Of a DNA stretch of 64,000 bases, positions 1-11,321 are shown in pieces. The stretch is from Hymenopus coronatus. Its lineage: Eukaryota > Arthropoda > Insecta > Mantodea > Hymenopodidae. Position 1 is the stretch's first letter; the number at the start of each line of letters is the position of its first letter. The position numbers and the translations under genes were made by a program. The stretch spans positions 97,514,001-97,578,000 of the forward strand of contig CM060881.1 of the NCBI GenBank assembly GCA_030762935.1, given 5' to 3'. The notes under the pieces were generated by a model. The model ran no database searches and had not been told where the DNA came from. It saw only the letters and a program-made list of their open reading frames with translations.

Positions 1-450
1 CAAAATTCGGCAAAATTCATCCAGAATAAAGAGGTCCTCGGAGGCTATTTATAGAAAAATCAAGATATACATTTTTTCATGTAAATTCTCTAATATGTGA
101 TATTTGAATAAAAATCGTTAGAGCCATTTTGGAGAAAATAAAAATGTTCGAAATTTTTTCCATGTAAAGTGTAGTTTGGGGTGACAGGATTTTTCTCAAA
201 AGCTTCGTGTCACATCCCTGGAGGACACTAACACCAAGTTTGGTATTTTATCGACTCTTTGCCTTTGAGTTATCGTGTTCACAGACACAAGGACAAACAC
301 ACACATGGATCTTTTTCCAAAAATGATTTTTTTTTGGCTACAGAGGACCCTAAGACGTATATTTCCGGTGAAATCTCGTATCGAATTTTGGGTGGAATGC
401 AATACCTTCTCTATACAATATGAACATAGCACATGTAGAGAAAGTAAAAA
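1..450 (+). repeat. P845 repeat, 3' half (copy 1)
   Basis: The window opens inside this copy, so its left end is unknown. It carries the internal block with TTTTAATCAAAATCGTTAGA-like sequence (here ATAAAAATCGTTAGAGCC), the CA-rich stretch at about 280-305, and the terminal imperfect palindrome at about 400-440, ending GTAGAGAAAGTAAAAA. The family is described in the entry at 6919. Confidence 0.8.
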
Positions 451-832
451 TGGAATGAAATTTGTACGCTCATACAGAATGTAAGCGAATGAAAATGCAG
501 CGATCGTTGAAAGAGAACGAACTGCACTTCATTACGCAATTTTCTTCGACAACTTCAAGACAAACGAAAGGGCAAAACTCCACAACACTCTTGAGTCGCC
601 AGCTCCCGGCCGGGTTCCCGCTGAGGATGGCGGTGACATCAAAGCCCTTGGATCTGGGAGAGTTATATGAGCTGTTCCAGTCCAGTTAAGTAGTTTCTTG
701 CCCGAATTCTCAGGTCATTCTAACTACTCGAGGGTGGGCAGGATAAACAGTGGTTAAACTCGTAACAGACTGACTCTGTGCAGTATAGCGCTTTGGAACA
801 TGTTACTAACGATGTTTTGCAATTAAAGATAC
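451..832. other. Unrecognised mixed sequence
   Basis: This non-P845 stretch has a somewhat higher GC content near 590-660. A 75-codon plus-strand frame at 462-689 opens with no signal, domain or membrane segment that I recognise. I treat it as chance or as an old repeat remnant. Confidence 0.4.
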
Positions 833-866
833 TTGTGTGTGTGTGTGCGTGTGCGTGTGTGTGTGT
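833..866. repeat. (TG)n microsatellite
   Basis: A run of TG with a few GC interruptions (GTGTGTGCGTGTGCGTGTGT). Confidence 0.95.
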
Positions 867-1491
867 AAGACGCGCATGTCTATGGTGTGGCATTTGGTTC
901 TGATGAGGTTCAACATACTGCTGTTATTCGAAAATAACACAATACACGAGTTGAAAAATACAATTTATGGAATATATTTTTTCTTCTTCTTTCTTTCTTA
1001 AATTACGTATTTCAAGTGATTCCTATGCATGTTACCGTTTGTTATAATTTTGCTCGAAAGTTGTTCACGACTAGAAACGAGAATTTTCATACACTAAAAA
1101 ATATCAAAATATGCATGTTTTCATGCACTTTCAAATTAGGACACGCACGATCAAGTGGCAGCTGGTCGATTTTAAATTATCTAGTACGCTTTATCTCAGA
1201 TTATAATACTCCTCATGGTTCGTAGATAGGATTAAATCTGGTATAATTCTATTATTTCTTATAAACAGGTTTGTTTAATGCTTTACAAAGCACAACGGTT
1301 ATAGAAAATATTCGGAAGCAGAATAGCAGTGATTACTTCTTTACTACAACTTTAATAAAACCCTTTCCTTTAATCCTACACTTTTAGGAAGTTTTATTTG
1401 AGGTTAAATTAGAGCCCCATGAAAACTGAGCAAACAAACAACGATCCCCCTTACGTTTACAAGGATATCACAATGCTGAGACAGTTTAGGT
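867..1491. other. No recognisable feature
   Basis: AT-rich DNA. A 69-codon frame at 1016-1225 has no recognisable content. I see nothing else here. Confidence 0.5.
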
Positions 1492-1930
1492 TTTTTTTAT
1501 TTTTTTTATAGTTAATCTGTAAACTTTATTATATATTCAATACATATTTGTACCGAAACAGAATAACAAAATGTAAATATATACTTGGCAGAAGTGTTGA
1601 AGTTGCAGCCCTGTTCTTATTATATTAACTTGATCTTGCTGGTGTAAATCTGAATGTTGTTTGTGTTTCGTCTTCGAAGATATCTGGAAGGTGGGTTGGA
1701 ATGCTGTCCAGTAGTTCTTGGAGTGATGTAGGAAGGAACGATGAAGTCGAAAATAGGAGGACCGAAGAGTAAAATTCACTATTGGAGCATTCAGGTCTCT
1801 ATGCAGAGTTTCGTTGTGAATGCACGTTGCGCAACTGTATTGCCAAATCGGTCTTATCAGCGAGAAGTACAGGTTGGTCTGAAAGTTTCTCGCCCCTATT
1901 ATTTTGAAATAACTTGTCAAAAAATCTTGC
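1492..1930 (-). pseudogene. 5'-truncated Jockey-like LINE: reverse transcriptase C-terminus plus 3'UTR
   Basis: Read on the minus strand, an open frame of 143 codons (1537-1968) contains in its middle a degenerate match to the end of Jockey-clade ORF2 proteins. A segment with LIRPIWQY corresponds to the conserved (L)RPIWTYG motif. It is followed by N-TLHRDLN-P, as in the family's NKTLH-DL-IP stretch, and then by a KHKQHSDL segment in the place of the usual RLKR-HPLDL tail. Downstream on that strand comes a short 3'UTR with AATAAA and an A-rich tail, seen on the plus strand as T-runs at 1492-1508. The fragment abuts the P845 copy at 1931, so it probably inserted there. Catalytic reverse-transcriptase motifs are absent because the 5' part is missing. 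The identification rests on pattern memory. A translated search against Repbase Jockey or BEL-like proteins would settle it. Confidence 0.5.
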
Positions 1931-2563
1931 GTATTCCATTCACATGACTTTCCCTGGCTGTTCCGCAAACAAACCTTTCTTACAAAAAGTTATTCTTTTA
2001 TCTACATCATGCTAATCGGGATGAACAATAGCAGAATTAGTCATTGCGTGCTTCCTTGTAAGGGAGTATACTAGGCTAAAGCAATTATCAAAATTTTAAA
2101 AAGCCGATAGCTGTGTGAAACAATTGAAATTCCATTTTATTTGCTTCCTAGGAGTAAAAAAAAAAAAAAAAAAAACAGAGAATAAGAAGATGACTCCACG
2201 TTTGAGAAACGTTTAAGTAGTTTAAAACTGAAACCAAATAACACGGAATATGTCCGAAGGTGTTAATTCTAAAATATATGTGTATATAATTTGTGTTTGT
2301 CTATCTCTTACGATTTATCAGATATATAAAAGTATTGCAAAAATCATACGGAATGAAGAGAGCTTCAGAGACTATTCCCAGAAAATTCAGAATATTCATT
2401 TTGATTGCCATTAAAATGTCTTAAGTGTATGATGTTTTAATTAAAGTCTTAAAACCGTTTTTTTAAAAAAATTAAAAAATTCGAAAACTGATCCTTATAA
2501 AGGGTAGTTGGGTAGTTAGGATTTTTTTTTTAAATCTTTGTGTCGCATTCCTTATGTCGCAAA
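1931..2563 (+). repeat. P845 repeat, 3' end missing (copy 2)
   Basis: Starts inside the GTGTTCCATTCACATGAC start motif and runs through the GTGTCGCAT block, then stops abruptly. It is joined head-to-head to an opposite copy. A 20-base A-run lies at 2156-2175. Confidence 0.8.
2156..2175. repeat. Poly(A) run
   Basis: Twenty consecutive A residues inside P845 copy 2. Confidence 0.95.
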
Positions 2564-3033
2564 TAAAATGTATATCTCGAATTTTCCGGGAATGGTCCCA
2601 GAAGTTCTCTTTATTCTGAATGATATATTCATAACTGGGAAAACATAAAAGACAGACAAACAATGTAGAGTTCGTTAAAACACAATTTATGTCATATACA
2701 AATTTATTGGGGTTAACCGTTTACGAGGTATTTATTCTTATTGAATTCAATTTTAAAGTACTACTTTTCTCATACGGAAATTTATGAACTCCTGGCCGTG
2801 CAAAGAGAAAGAATTTCAGTAATATAGCAACCAGCTTTAAAAGATTTGACTATTGTTTTACCTAGCGTATTCTCTAATTTCCCATTTACTTATAAGGCAC
2901 CAAGAAATTAGAACTATTTCCGCTAATATCTATCTATACTAACATAAAGTAGATAGAAGAAGATTTTTAAGAACAATTTGTTAGAAAGATGTGGAGAAAG
3001 GCATGTGACTGGAACACACCAGATTTTTAGCTT
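2564..3033 (-). repeat. P845 repeat, inverted partner (copy 3)
   Basis: Begins mid-unit at AAATAAAATGTATATCTCGA and ends with the minus-strand start motif (GGCATGTGACTGGAACACAC). With copy 2 it forms an inverted arrangement that lacks the palindromic unit end at the join. Confidence 0.8.
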
Positions 3034-3189
3034 TTAAACTCATCTGGGCTGCTTTATACTTTGGCGAATTCATTTTAATATTGCATTTCTTGCATCAGGA
3101 GACCAAATGGAAATTATAGGTTGATGATATCCTTGTGCCTTTGGTTAGAAAAGGGGATTCCAATTTTAGAAAAATATAAATGACTAATA

Positions 3190-3312
3190 CTAAAAAACTG
3201 GTGGAGGGTGATGGATTTTTACAGACGCAAAAACCTCTAACATGGCTTTCTTTGGAAGGGAAGTAAAGCCAGTTGTCCCGTGTAATGTTTATTTGCAAGT
3301 AAAAAAAGCCCA
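3190..3312 (+). mobile_element. SINE-D fragment
   Basis: Contains GGTGGAGGGTGATGGAT, then CATGGCTTTCTTTGGAAGGG, AAGTAAAGCC and GTCCCGTGTAA. The reverse complement matches the body of the SINE-D copies at 23775 and 25588. The tRNA-like head is missing. Confidence 0.6.
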
Positions 3313-3339
3313 TACGAAAGAAGAAGGTTCCTGGTTTCG

Positions 3340-3898
3340 ACGTTTCGCAACTCTATTTCTGTTCTCTTTGTTTGGCCAGTATAAAAAAAAGTATTAACGT
3401 CTTTCCATTTGAGAAAAGAATAAGTAATGTATTTAACCTAAAACAAGAAATGTGTAAAAAAATGGCTAGCTCCACTATATATTTAACATAAATTGTGTGT
3501 TTTGACAAGATCTACATTATTAGTGTAGCAAGTTTTTGTGTATTTCTTACCATTTATACAAAAGCAATTCAGAATGAACAGATTTCAGAGGCTAATCCCA
3601 GGATATTCAAGACATATCTATATTTTATTTCTCATGTACCTATATTTAATATACGGTATTTTAACAAAAATCTTTATAGCTATTTCCGAAATTTTCGAAT
3701 ATATTTTCGTGTAAAGGGAGTTTTGGTAGAGGGCATTTTCTTGAACATCTTGAGCATCCTTAGAACTTAAAAATCAAGTTTGATATTAACCGACTTTTCA
3801 TTTTTGAGTTATACTGTTCACCACACACGGACACACGGAACTCATTTTTTGGATTAGGAAACATCAAATCGTGTATTTCCACGAAATTTCATATCTAA
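3340..3898 (+). repeat. P845 repeat, both ends clipped (copy 4)
   Basis: Starts near TTTGTTTGGCCAGT, runs through the GACAAGATCTACATTATT block, and stops just before the terminal palindrome. It is fused head-to-head to copy 5. Confidence 0.75.
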
Positions 3899-4742
3899 TT
3901 ACTTTCTCTAGATCATATGCACTCTGTACATAGTGGCTAGAAAAGATATATTACAACTACAAATTCGATATCGAAATTTCACGGAAATACATGTTTTGAG
4001 ACCCCTGAATTAAAAAAATCATTTTTAGAAGCACGTGTGTGACTGTGTGTGTGTGTGTATGTGTGTCTGTGTCTGTGGGCAGCATGGCTAAAAAATGAAA
4101 ACTCGGTTAAATACCAAACCAAGAAAATCTCCCACCTCAACTACCCTTTACATATAACAATTTTCGAAAATTTCATTTCCTCAAAAATTTCTCAATTTTT
4201 ATTAAAATGTCATATGATTAAGATATTTTCATGACAAACAAATGTATATCTTGAAATTTCGGAGAATATCCTCTGAAGACCTCTTCAGTCAGGATGACTT
4301 TTGTATAAGTTTTGTATAAATAGTAAACTGTAAGAGACAGACAAAAACTTACTACACAAAATGTAGATCTCATTATGAAACACAATTTATGTCATATATA
4401 TTTTTGTACAGTTTTTCGAGATATTCCGAAGTTATTTGTTTCAGTTTTAAGGTATATAGCTTTTCTCAAACGGGAGACATCTTTCTTTCGTCTCTCTTTT
4501 ATTTATTCCAATCAAGCAGAGAGAACCGATTAATTTCATTAATGTCCCGGATTTAAAAGATCTTACTCTCGCCTTAGCCTAATATATTCTCTTATTTCCT
4601 TTCTACTTACAAAGAATAAAGTAATAAGACAATTGTGGCAATGTTTATCTTGATTAGCGTGAAAAGAATAATCTTTTGTAAGGAAAGTTTGCTTGTGAAA
4701 CAGCCAGAGAAAGTCATGTGAATGGAACATATCAGATTTTTT
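3899..4742 (-). repeat. P845 repeat, complete (copy 5)
   Basis: Opens on the plus strand with TTACTTTCTCTAG and a decayed palindrome, and closes with AAGTCATGTGAATGGAACAT. It is followed directly by copy 6 in the same orientation. Confidence 0.85.
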
Positions 4743-5620
4743 TTTACTTTCTCTACTATGTACATAGTGTATAGAGAAGGTATTGTATTGCACCCAAAAT
4801 TCAGTACCGAGATTTCACCGGAAATATATATTTTGAAACCCCTGAATCCAAAAATAAACATGTTTATAAAAATGTACGTGTATGTGTCTGCCTGTGTGTC
4901 TATGTGTCTCTGTGTGTCTGTGAGCAGTATTGCTCAAAAACGAAAAGACTAATAAAACCAAACTTGGTATTTAAGTTTGGCATCTCTCAAGGGTGCAACA
5001 CGAAGATTTTCAAGAAAATACCCCCACCCTCAACTACCTTTACTTGGAAAAAGTTTCAAAATTTTTGATTTTCTCAAAAATGGCTCTAACGATTTTGATT
5101 AAAGTCCCTCATATTTAAAGTATTTACATGACAAATAAAATGTATATCTTCAATTTTTTTGGAAACTGCCTCTGAAGACATGTTTATTTTGGATGAATTT
5201 TGCGGAATTTTACATAACTGGTAAACCGTAAGAAATAAACAAAAACTTACTACACAGAAAATGTAGATCGCGTTAGAACACACAATTTATGTTATATAAT
5301 TTTTTTTTTTTTTCGTGAGGTGGACCGTTTTTTGAGATATTCCTTGTTATTAGTTTCAGCATTAAAATACTTGCACTTTTCTCATACGGGAATTTGCCAA
5401 CTCCTGCCCATACGAACAAAGATACTGTAATCACGTAGCAACCAGCTTTTAACAGAGTTGACTATTGATTTTGTCTAAGGTATTCCCTTACTTCCCTTCT
5501 ACTTACAAGGAAGCAAGCAATAGGACACTTTCTGCTAATTTTTTCTTAGCATTAAGTAAATAGAGGAATAAGCTTTTCAACAATAATTTGGAACACCTGA
5601 ATGGAACACCTCAGATTTTT
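4743..5620 (-). repeat. P845 repeat, complete (copy 6)
   Basis: Starts TTTACTTTCTCTACTATGTA, with a compact, nearly perfect palindrome at 4748-4782. It is tandem with copy 5. A T-run lies at about 5299-5311. Confidence 0.85.
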
Positions 5621-6094
5621 TGGGGTGGAATGCACCAAAGGTTGTACCCTAAACGCAGGGGTTAATGCGTTAGGCAAGTTTCTTTTCTTGTCCTCTTCCA
5701 CTTCGGTTGTTTACGTTTCCCTTACCAACTCAACATTTGGGCGCCGGCTCGAGCTTCTAACCACTAATTGCCTGCTGAAAGTAAATGGGGGAGGGATTCC
5801 ACCCTTGCAGATCGCAGTCTTCCATAAACTTTAGTGGTCCAGAAACTTCCTTCTGCGGGTCGGAGGGGTGGCAATAGTGCTGGTGAGTGTGGGAAGCATG
5901 TGCCATACGCCCTATTTCCTGTACGATTCGTCTTAGCCGAAAGTTGCCTGGCATCTGGTGAGCCATGGTGTAGGAAGCTGAACCGGTCATGCATCCTGAA
6001 TGTTTACATGCACGTATGTATCCTTTCCACGGTTTATAAAAGTTAAACACTGGATATTAGAACCTCATACTAGTTTCCTATTTTCTTACAATAA
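5621..6094 (-). mobile_element. GC-rich SINE-like remnant
   Basis: A GC-rich island between two P845 copies. On the minus strand GGGTGGAATCCCTCC, near 5788-5806, resembles the 3' end of SINE-I (TGTGGAATCCCCTCC). No clear tRNA-like head is visible. Several overlapping frames of 70-97 codons occur on both strands, as is usual for GC-rich repeats. I do not believe any of them is a gene. Confidence 0.3.
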
Positions 6095-6918
6095 AAAATC
6101 TGATGTGATCCATTCACATGACTTTCTTTACATCTCTGATAGGATATTATTAAAAAGTTTATGCTTCTATTTACTACATGCTAATCGAGAAAAAATTAGC
6201 AGAAGTACTCTTATTACTTGCTTCCTTGTAAGTAGGAGCGAAATAAGGGAGTACCATAGGTTAAAGTGATAACCATGTGACTGAAGTTCCTTTGTTTGTA
6301 TGGACAGGAGTTGACAAATTACTGAATGAGAAAGTATAAGTTTTTCAAAGCTGAAACCAAAAACAAGGAATATATAAAGAACGATTAACTCCACGAAAAC
6401 ACTGTATATAACATAAATGGTGTGTTTTAACGTGCTCTACATTTTTTGTGTGGTAAGCTTTTGTCCATCTCCTACGGTTTTGCAGTAAAATTCCGTAAAA
6501 TTCTTCCAAAATAAAGTAATCTTTAGAGGCTGTTCCCAAAAAAAGTCAAGATAAACATATTATTTATCAGGTAAATATCTTTAATATACGATATTTTAAT
6601 CAAAATCGTTAGAGCCATTTTTGAGAAAATCAAAATTATCCAAAAAAATTCCATGTAAAGGGTAGTTGGGGGTGGGGGAATTTTCTTGAAAATCTTCCTG
6701 TCGCATCCTTGGAAGATACCGAACCTAAATACCAAGTTAGGTTAATAACGTACTTTTCATTTTTGAGCTATGCTGCCCACAGGCACACACACACGGACAT
6801 TTTTATCAAAATGCTTTTTTTGGATTCAGGGGGTCTCAAAACATGTATTTTCGGTGAAATCTCGGTATAGAATTTTTGGGTGCATTATATGCCATAGTAC
6901 GTTTAGAGAAAGTAAAAT
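6095..6918 (+). repeat. P845 repeat, complete, first of a tandem triplet (copy 7)
   Basis: Starts ATCTGATGTGATCCATTCAC. The left half of its terminal palindrome is deleted, leaving CATAGTACGTTTAGAGAAAG. Copy 8 follows without a gap. Confidence 0.85.
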
Positions 6919-7768
6919 TTTGATGTGTTCCATTCACACGACTTTCTCTACATCTTTGTAACAATTTATTGCTGAAAACCTTATTCTTCTATCTACTTCA
7001 TTCTAATCGAGATAAACATTAGCAGAAATTGTCTTATTTCTTGCTTCCTTGTAAGTAGAAGGGAAATAAGGGAATGTAATAAGCTAAAGCGATAGTCAAA
7101 TCTTCTAAAAGGTGGCTGCTGTGTGATAGAAATCCATTTTTGCATGTCCCAGAGTTGGCAAATTCTCGCAAGAGAAAAGTATTTTAAAACGGAAACCATT
7201 AACAAGGAATATCTCTAAAATTATGAGTTCCAGGGAAAAAAATGACACAAATTGTTTGTTTTAACAATATCTACATTTTTTGTATAGTAAGTTTTGGTAT
7301 ATTTGTTACGGTTTATCAGTTGTGCAAAATTCAGCAAAACTCATCCAGAATGAAGAGGTAATCAGAAACTATTCCCAGAAAATACAAGATATGCGTTTTA
7401 TTGGTTATGTAAATATCTTAAATAGTCGTCATTAAAATCGTTTGAGCCATTTATCGAGTAAATCTTAATTTTCGATTTTTTTTAATTAAAAGGTAACATG
7501 GAGTGGAAGATCTTCGTTGCGTCCTTGGAATATATTAAACTTAAATACCAAGTTTGGTATCTTACCAACTTTTCGCTTTTGAGTTATCGTGTTCACGGAC
7601 ACTCGGACACACACAGACACACAAACACACGCACACATGCATATTTTTTTATACAGGAGACCCTAAAATGTTTATTTCCGGTGAAATCTCGATTTTGAAT
7701 TTTTGGTTGGAATGAAATAACTTTTCTACCTATTATGTACTTAACATATTACGTGTAGAGAAGGTAAT
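6919..7768 (+). repeat. P845 repeat, reference copy of the family (copy 8)
   Basis: This copy is flanked on both sides by tandem copies, so its limits show the unit: about 850 bp. In order it has five parts. First is a start with a small stem (ATGTG-TTCCATT-CACA) and the motif ACTTTCTCTACA. Second is a block ending ACTTGCTTCCTTGTAAGTAG. Third is a block with TGTTTTAACAATATCTACAT. Fourth is the GCCATTTATCGAG block followed by a CA-rich stretch. Last is a palindromic end leading into GTAGAGAAGGTAA. The start motif ACTTTCTCTACA and the end motif TGTAGAGAAAGT are inverted copies of each other, so the unit has short inverted ends about 25 and 4 bases in. No frame stays open across copies, so it looks non-coding. 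Its class is unknown: a MITE-like non-autonomous transposon, a dispersed satellite, or the end of a larger element are all possible. Confidence 0.85.
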
Positions 7769-8061
7769 AAACATTTCATATGTTCCATTTACATGACTTT
7801 CCGTACCTATTCTGCAACAAAATATTCTTACGTAAGCTTATTCTTCTATCTACTGCACTTTATAATAGAAACACACAAGAGCAGCAATGGCCTTATTACT
7901 ACCTAGTTTCTTAAAGCAGAAGAGAGATAAGGGAATAACTAGTCTAAAGCGATAGTAAAATATTTTAAAATCTATTATTATGCGAAGATATTGAAATTCC
8001 CTTCCCTTTGCATGACCAGGTTGAAGAAAAGTGAATAACGACTTTCCATGTACGAAAAGTC

Positions 8062-8265
8062 AAAGTATGAAATTTTAAAAACTCAATAAACCAATTTCCC
8101 CTACTAAATTTAATGAAGCAGGAGCTGCTATATTGCAAGAAGATAGTAAAAATCATCATAATGCCACTCTTGGCATTAAATTCAATAAACCTTTATTAAT
8201 TTACAATCTCCGTCTACCTAAACGTTCATAACTAAAATTAGCTAAACAAAATAAACCTGAAGAGC
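8062..8265. other. AT-rich insertion inside P845 copy 9
   Basis: Absent from other copies of the family. The plus strand reads open for about 50 codons (roughly 8090-8228, with GAGAAILQEDSKNHHNAT-like content) without a start codon or a family I recognise. Confidence 0.4.
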
Positions 8266-8299
8266 ATACAATAACAAGAATATCTTGTAAATGGTTAAC

Positions 8300-8347
8300 T
8301 ACACACACACACACACACACACATACACACACACACACTCACACACA
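8300..8347. repeat. (CA)n microsatellite
   Basis: CA dinucleotide run with minor interruptions. Confidence 0.95.
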
Positions 8348-8706
8348 AAAATATACATAACATAAATTGTGTGTTTTTAACGAGATCTACATTGTTTGTA
8401 TGTTTATATTGCATGGATTTGTTTCTTATGCCTTACTGGTTATGCAAAAGTCCTCCAGAATGAAGAGGGTTTCAGCCGCTATTCCCATAAATTTCAAGAT
8501 ATGAATTTTATTTTTATCTAAATATACGCATTTTAATCAAAATTCTTAGAACCGTTTTTGAGTAAATCGAAAACTTCGAAAAATGTTCCATGTGAAGAAT
8601 AGTTTGGCATGGGAGGATTTTTTCTGGAAATCCACGTATCGCATTTTTATTAATTACTAAACTTAGATAACAAGTTTGGTACTTAAACATCCTTTCGTTG
8701 TCGAAC

Positions 8707-9751
8707 TAAATTTAGTGACTTCAACTTGTTACGCACTACCTAACTCCCCTGAAAGAGATCATAAATGGCATGCTGATCTATTATACTATATGACGATAAA
8801 AATGTCTACTAATTAATCTACTATTTAACTGAGTGTATCTGTATGTGTGTGTAACCAGCTAAGATTATCTACATCCTTTGTGAATTTAGACATTATTTTC
8901 TGTAGTGCTTAGACTTTGATGACCTTAAAAACCCTAAAAATGATCTATAAAATGTCCCAAAAATTGTTAGGCTGTTCTTTAAAAAGCTGAAAAAATGACC
9001 TAAATAAACATTCTCATAAAATAGTAAGGAGTAATTTAATAAAATCGTACTTTATATTAACAACTCTCCTCTGCAATGTCAACCTCTAAAGAATGTCATG
9101 TGGCGTTCAAGAAGCTCTTTAGCTTAAGAGTTATTTAGTTCCTCAGAGGAATATTTGCAGATACTAAAACGTCACATAATTCTTTACCACTCTGAGCAAG
9201 TAGTAATTGTGAATTTGTCTGTTGATAATTTACACTGCACACATATGTTTTCCGCGGCCAATAAAGTTGGAGCACTGTAAAACTTTTTTCAGCCACCATC
9301 CTAACCTCACAAGTTTACAAAATAATACAGAGCCATCTATATTATTCCTCCCCAAACTCACTAGCGATACATAATTATTATTATCCTTGTTGGGCTTTGC
9401 AATTAGCATTTTTGCACCTAATGTATAAAATGGGGCCAGGAGAAAAAATTCTTGTAACCATTAGATCTGTTGGTTCATTGAAGCAGTCACAACTTATAAT
9501 GATTAACACATAAGCAGGGATAATACAATATACTGCGCTTACATCTTCTGTTTGAGAGTGACAACTCGCAAATATATTTATTTCCTTATTCGCGAATCAA
9601 GGATGTATTTTAAAACAGCATAAAAAGTGTTATAATGCTAAATGACCTTGAAATTAAAAAAAAATAATGCCTTAAAACTCCACATTTCTGGAATCAGCAC
9701 CTCATTAAGGATTTATGTATTCACAGGCATTGCAAAGAATGTAAAGGGGAA
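8707..9751. other. No recognisable feature
   Basis: AT-rich, stop-dense DNA. I see no repeat matching elsewhere in the window and no gene. Confidence 0.5.
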
Positions 9752-10560
9752 AATACGATGTACTCCATTCTATTTCTCTATTTTTCTTACAAAATATTAT
9801 TATTCTTTCTTCTCCATCCTAGTCGAGATTAATATTTGCAGAATTGTCTTATTGCTTAGTTCCTTATAAGTAGGAGGGAAATAAGGAATACACTAAGCTA
9901 AAACGACAGATAAGTATTTTAAAAGCTGTCGCTATGCGATTGTCATTGAAATTCATTTCTATCCATAGCCTGAGTAAAACAAAAGAAACATGGATGATTT
10001 CCTGTTTGAGAAAAGTATAAGTATTTTAAACCAATAACAAGAAATACCTCTGAAACGATTAGCTCCATCACAAAATTTAAAGGACATAAATTGTGTGTTT
10101 TGACGAGATGTATATTTTTTGTGCAGAACGTTTTTCTTCATCTCTTATGGTTTACCAGCTATGCAAAAGTTATCCTGAATGAAGAGGACTTCAGAGGCTA
10201 TTCCCAGGAGGTTCAACATATAAATGTTATTTGCTATGTTATCTTTATTACAGGGTACTTTAATCAAAATCGTTTTAGCAATTTTTGAGACAAACAAAAT
10301 TTTCGAAGTTTTTCCATGTAAAGGGTAGTTTGGGGTGAGGAGATTTTTCTCAAAAGCTTCGTGTCGCATCCTTGGAAGATACCAAACTTAAATACCAAGT
10401 TTGGTATTTTACCTACTTTTCTTTTTCTAAAAATGACTTTTGGGGGGGAGGGATAAAGTGTGCACTAAAACTTGTATTTCTGGTGAAATCTCGATATTGA
10501 ATTTTTGATTAGAGTGCAATAATTTCTGTACCTACGTACCATATACCATATAAAGTAAAA
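9752..10560 (+). repeat. P845 repeat, complete (copy 10)
   Basis: Starts AATACGATGTACTCCATTC and ends ACCATATAAAGTAAAA with a decayed palindrome. It is a solitary copy. Confidence 0.85.
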
Positions 10561-10995
10561 ATGATATTACATTGGAATCCGCACCCTGGTTATCTAAATA
10601 TTTTTTGATATTAGGCAATAATGTGTGTTTGTGCAAGAATGTAGAAATAAGAGTGAATGCATTTTATGATCATAAAACACAGTAGTAATCAAATTGTTGA
10701 CAGAGCAACTGAAAGTTCTTTTGGATTGCTCGAATAACATAATCTGTTTCGAATCTTTCACATTGAAACACATTTATAGATAATCGGTATTGATAAATAA
10801 CCATTAATGTAATATATCTGCAATAATAAAATGTACATATCTGCGAAAATAACTGTTTGTTATACACGTAGCTGAGAAATGAGGGAGGTGTGGTTTGAAG
10901 GACTTCATTGAGGCTATTCGAGCAAACGTTATATACCATTGGTGCAGCTATTCATTCTTTTGATGTAAGCATTTGAAAATTAAAAACACGTCCCT
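10561..10995. other. No recognisable feature
   Basis: AT-rich DNA leading into the 150-bp duplication. An 89-codon minus-strand frame at 10670-10939 has no recognisable motif. Confidence 0.45.
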
Positions 10996-11295
10996 CATTT
11001 GATTCCAGCAAGCCGGTGATTCAAACTGAACTACCTACTGCGTGGCTCATAGGAGGTTTTAGGCAAGCCAAAGAGCCCATAAAGAGCACCAGAGATTACA
11101 AGAGAGCATTTCAGTTGTGTCAAGTGTGCACATTTATTTTAGAGCCATTTGATTCCAGCAAGCCGGTGATTCAAACTGAACTACCTACTGCGTGGCTCAT
11201 AGGAGGTTTTAGGCAAGCCAAAGAGCCCATAAAGAGCACCAGAGATTACAAGAGAGCATTTCAGTTGTGTCAAGTGTGCACATTTATTTTAGAGC
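10996..11295 (+). repeat. Perfect 150-bp tandem duplication with an open frame
   Basis: Bases 10996-11145 and 11146-11295 are identical as far as I can compare them. The period of 150 is a multiple of three, so a plus-strand frame stays open from about 10977 to 11312 and repeats a 50-residue block containing TELPTAWLIGGFRQAKEPIK. That frame has no ATG, so it is either not a gene or part of an exon. I do not recognise the peptide. Perfect identity among diverged neighbours means a very recent event or an assembly error. Confidence 0.85.
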
Positions 11296-11321
11296 ATAAT
11301 ATATCTCAATAATTAGAACAT

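Larger units (their letters stand above)
7769..8706 (+). repeat. P845 repeat, interrupted and 3'-truncated (copy 9)
   Basis: Third unit of the tandem. Positions 8062-8265 hold foreign AT-rich DNA, and a CA run has expanded at 8300-8347. The copy fades out after a CTTTCGTTGTCGA match, before the palindrome. Confidence 0.75.

Noticed and set aside
6919..7768. P845 as a hammerhead-bearing retrozyme or Penelope-type repeat
   Set aside because: I looked for the CTGATGA and GAAA core order of a hammerhead. The start motif CTGATGTG does not continue correctly and no conserved GAAA partner is placed properly.
6919..7768. P845 as a Helitron
   Set aside because: The terminal hairpin invites the idea, but there is no TC start and no CTRR at the end. 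The tail is AAAGTAAAA instead.
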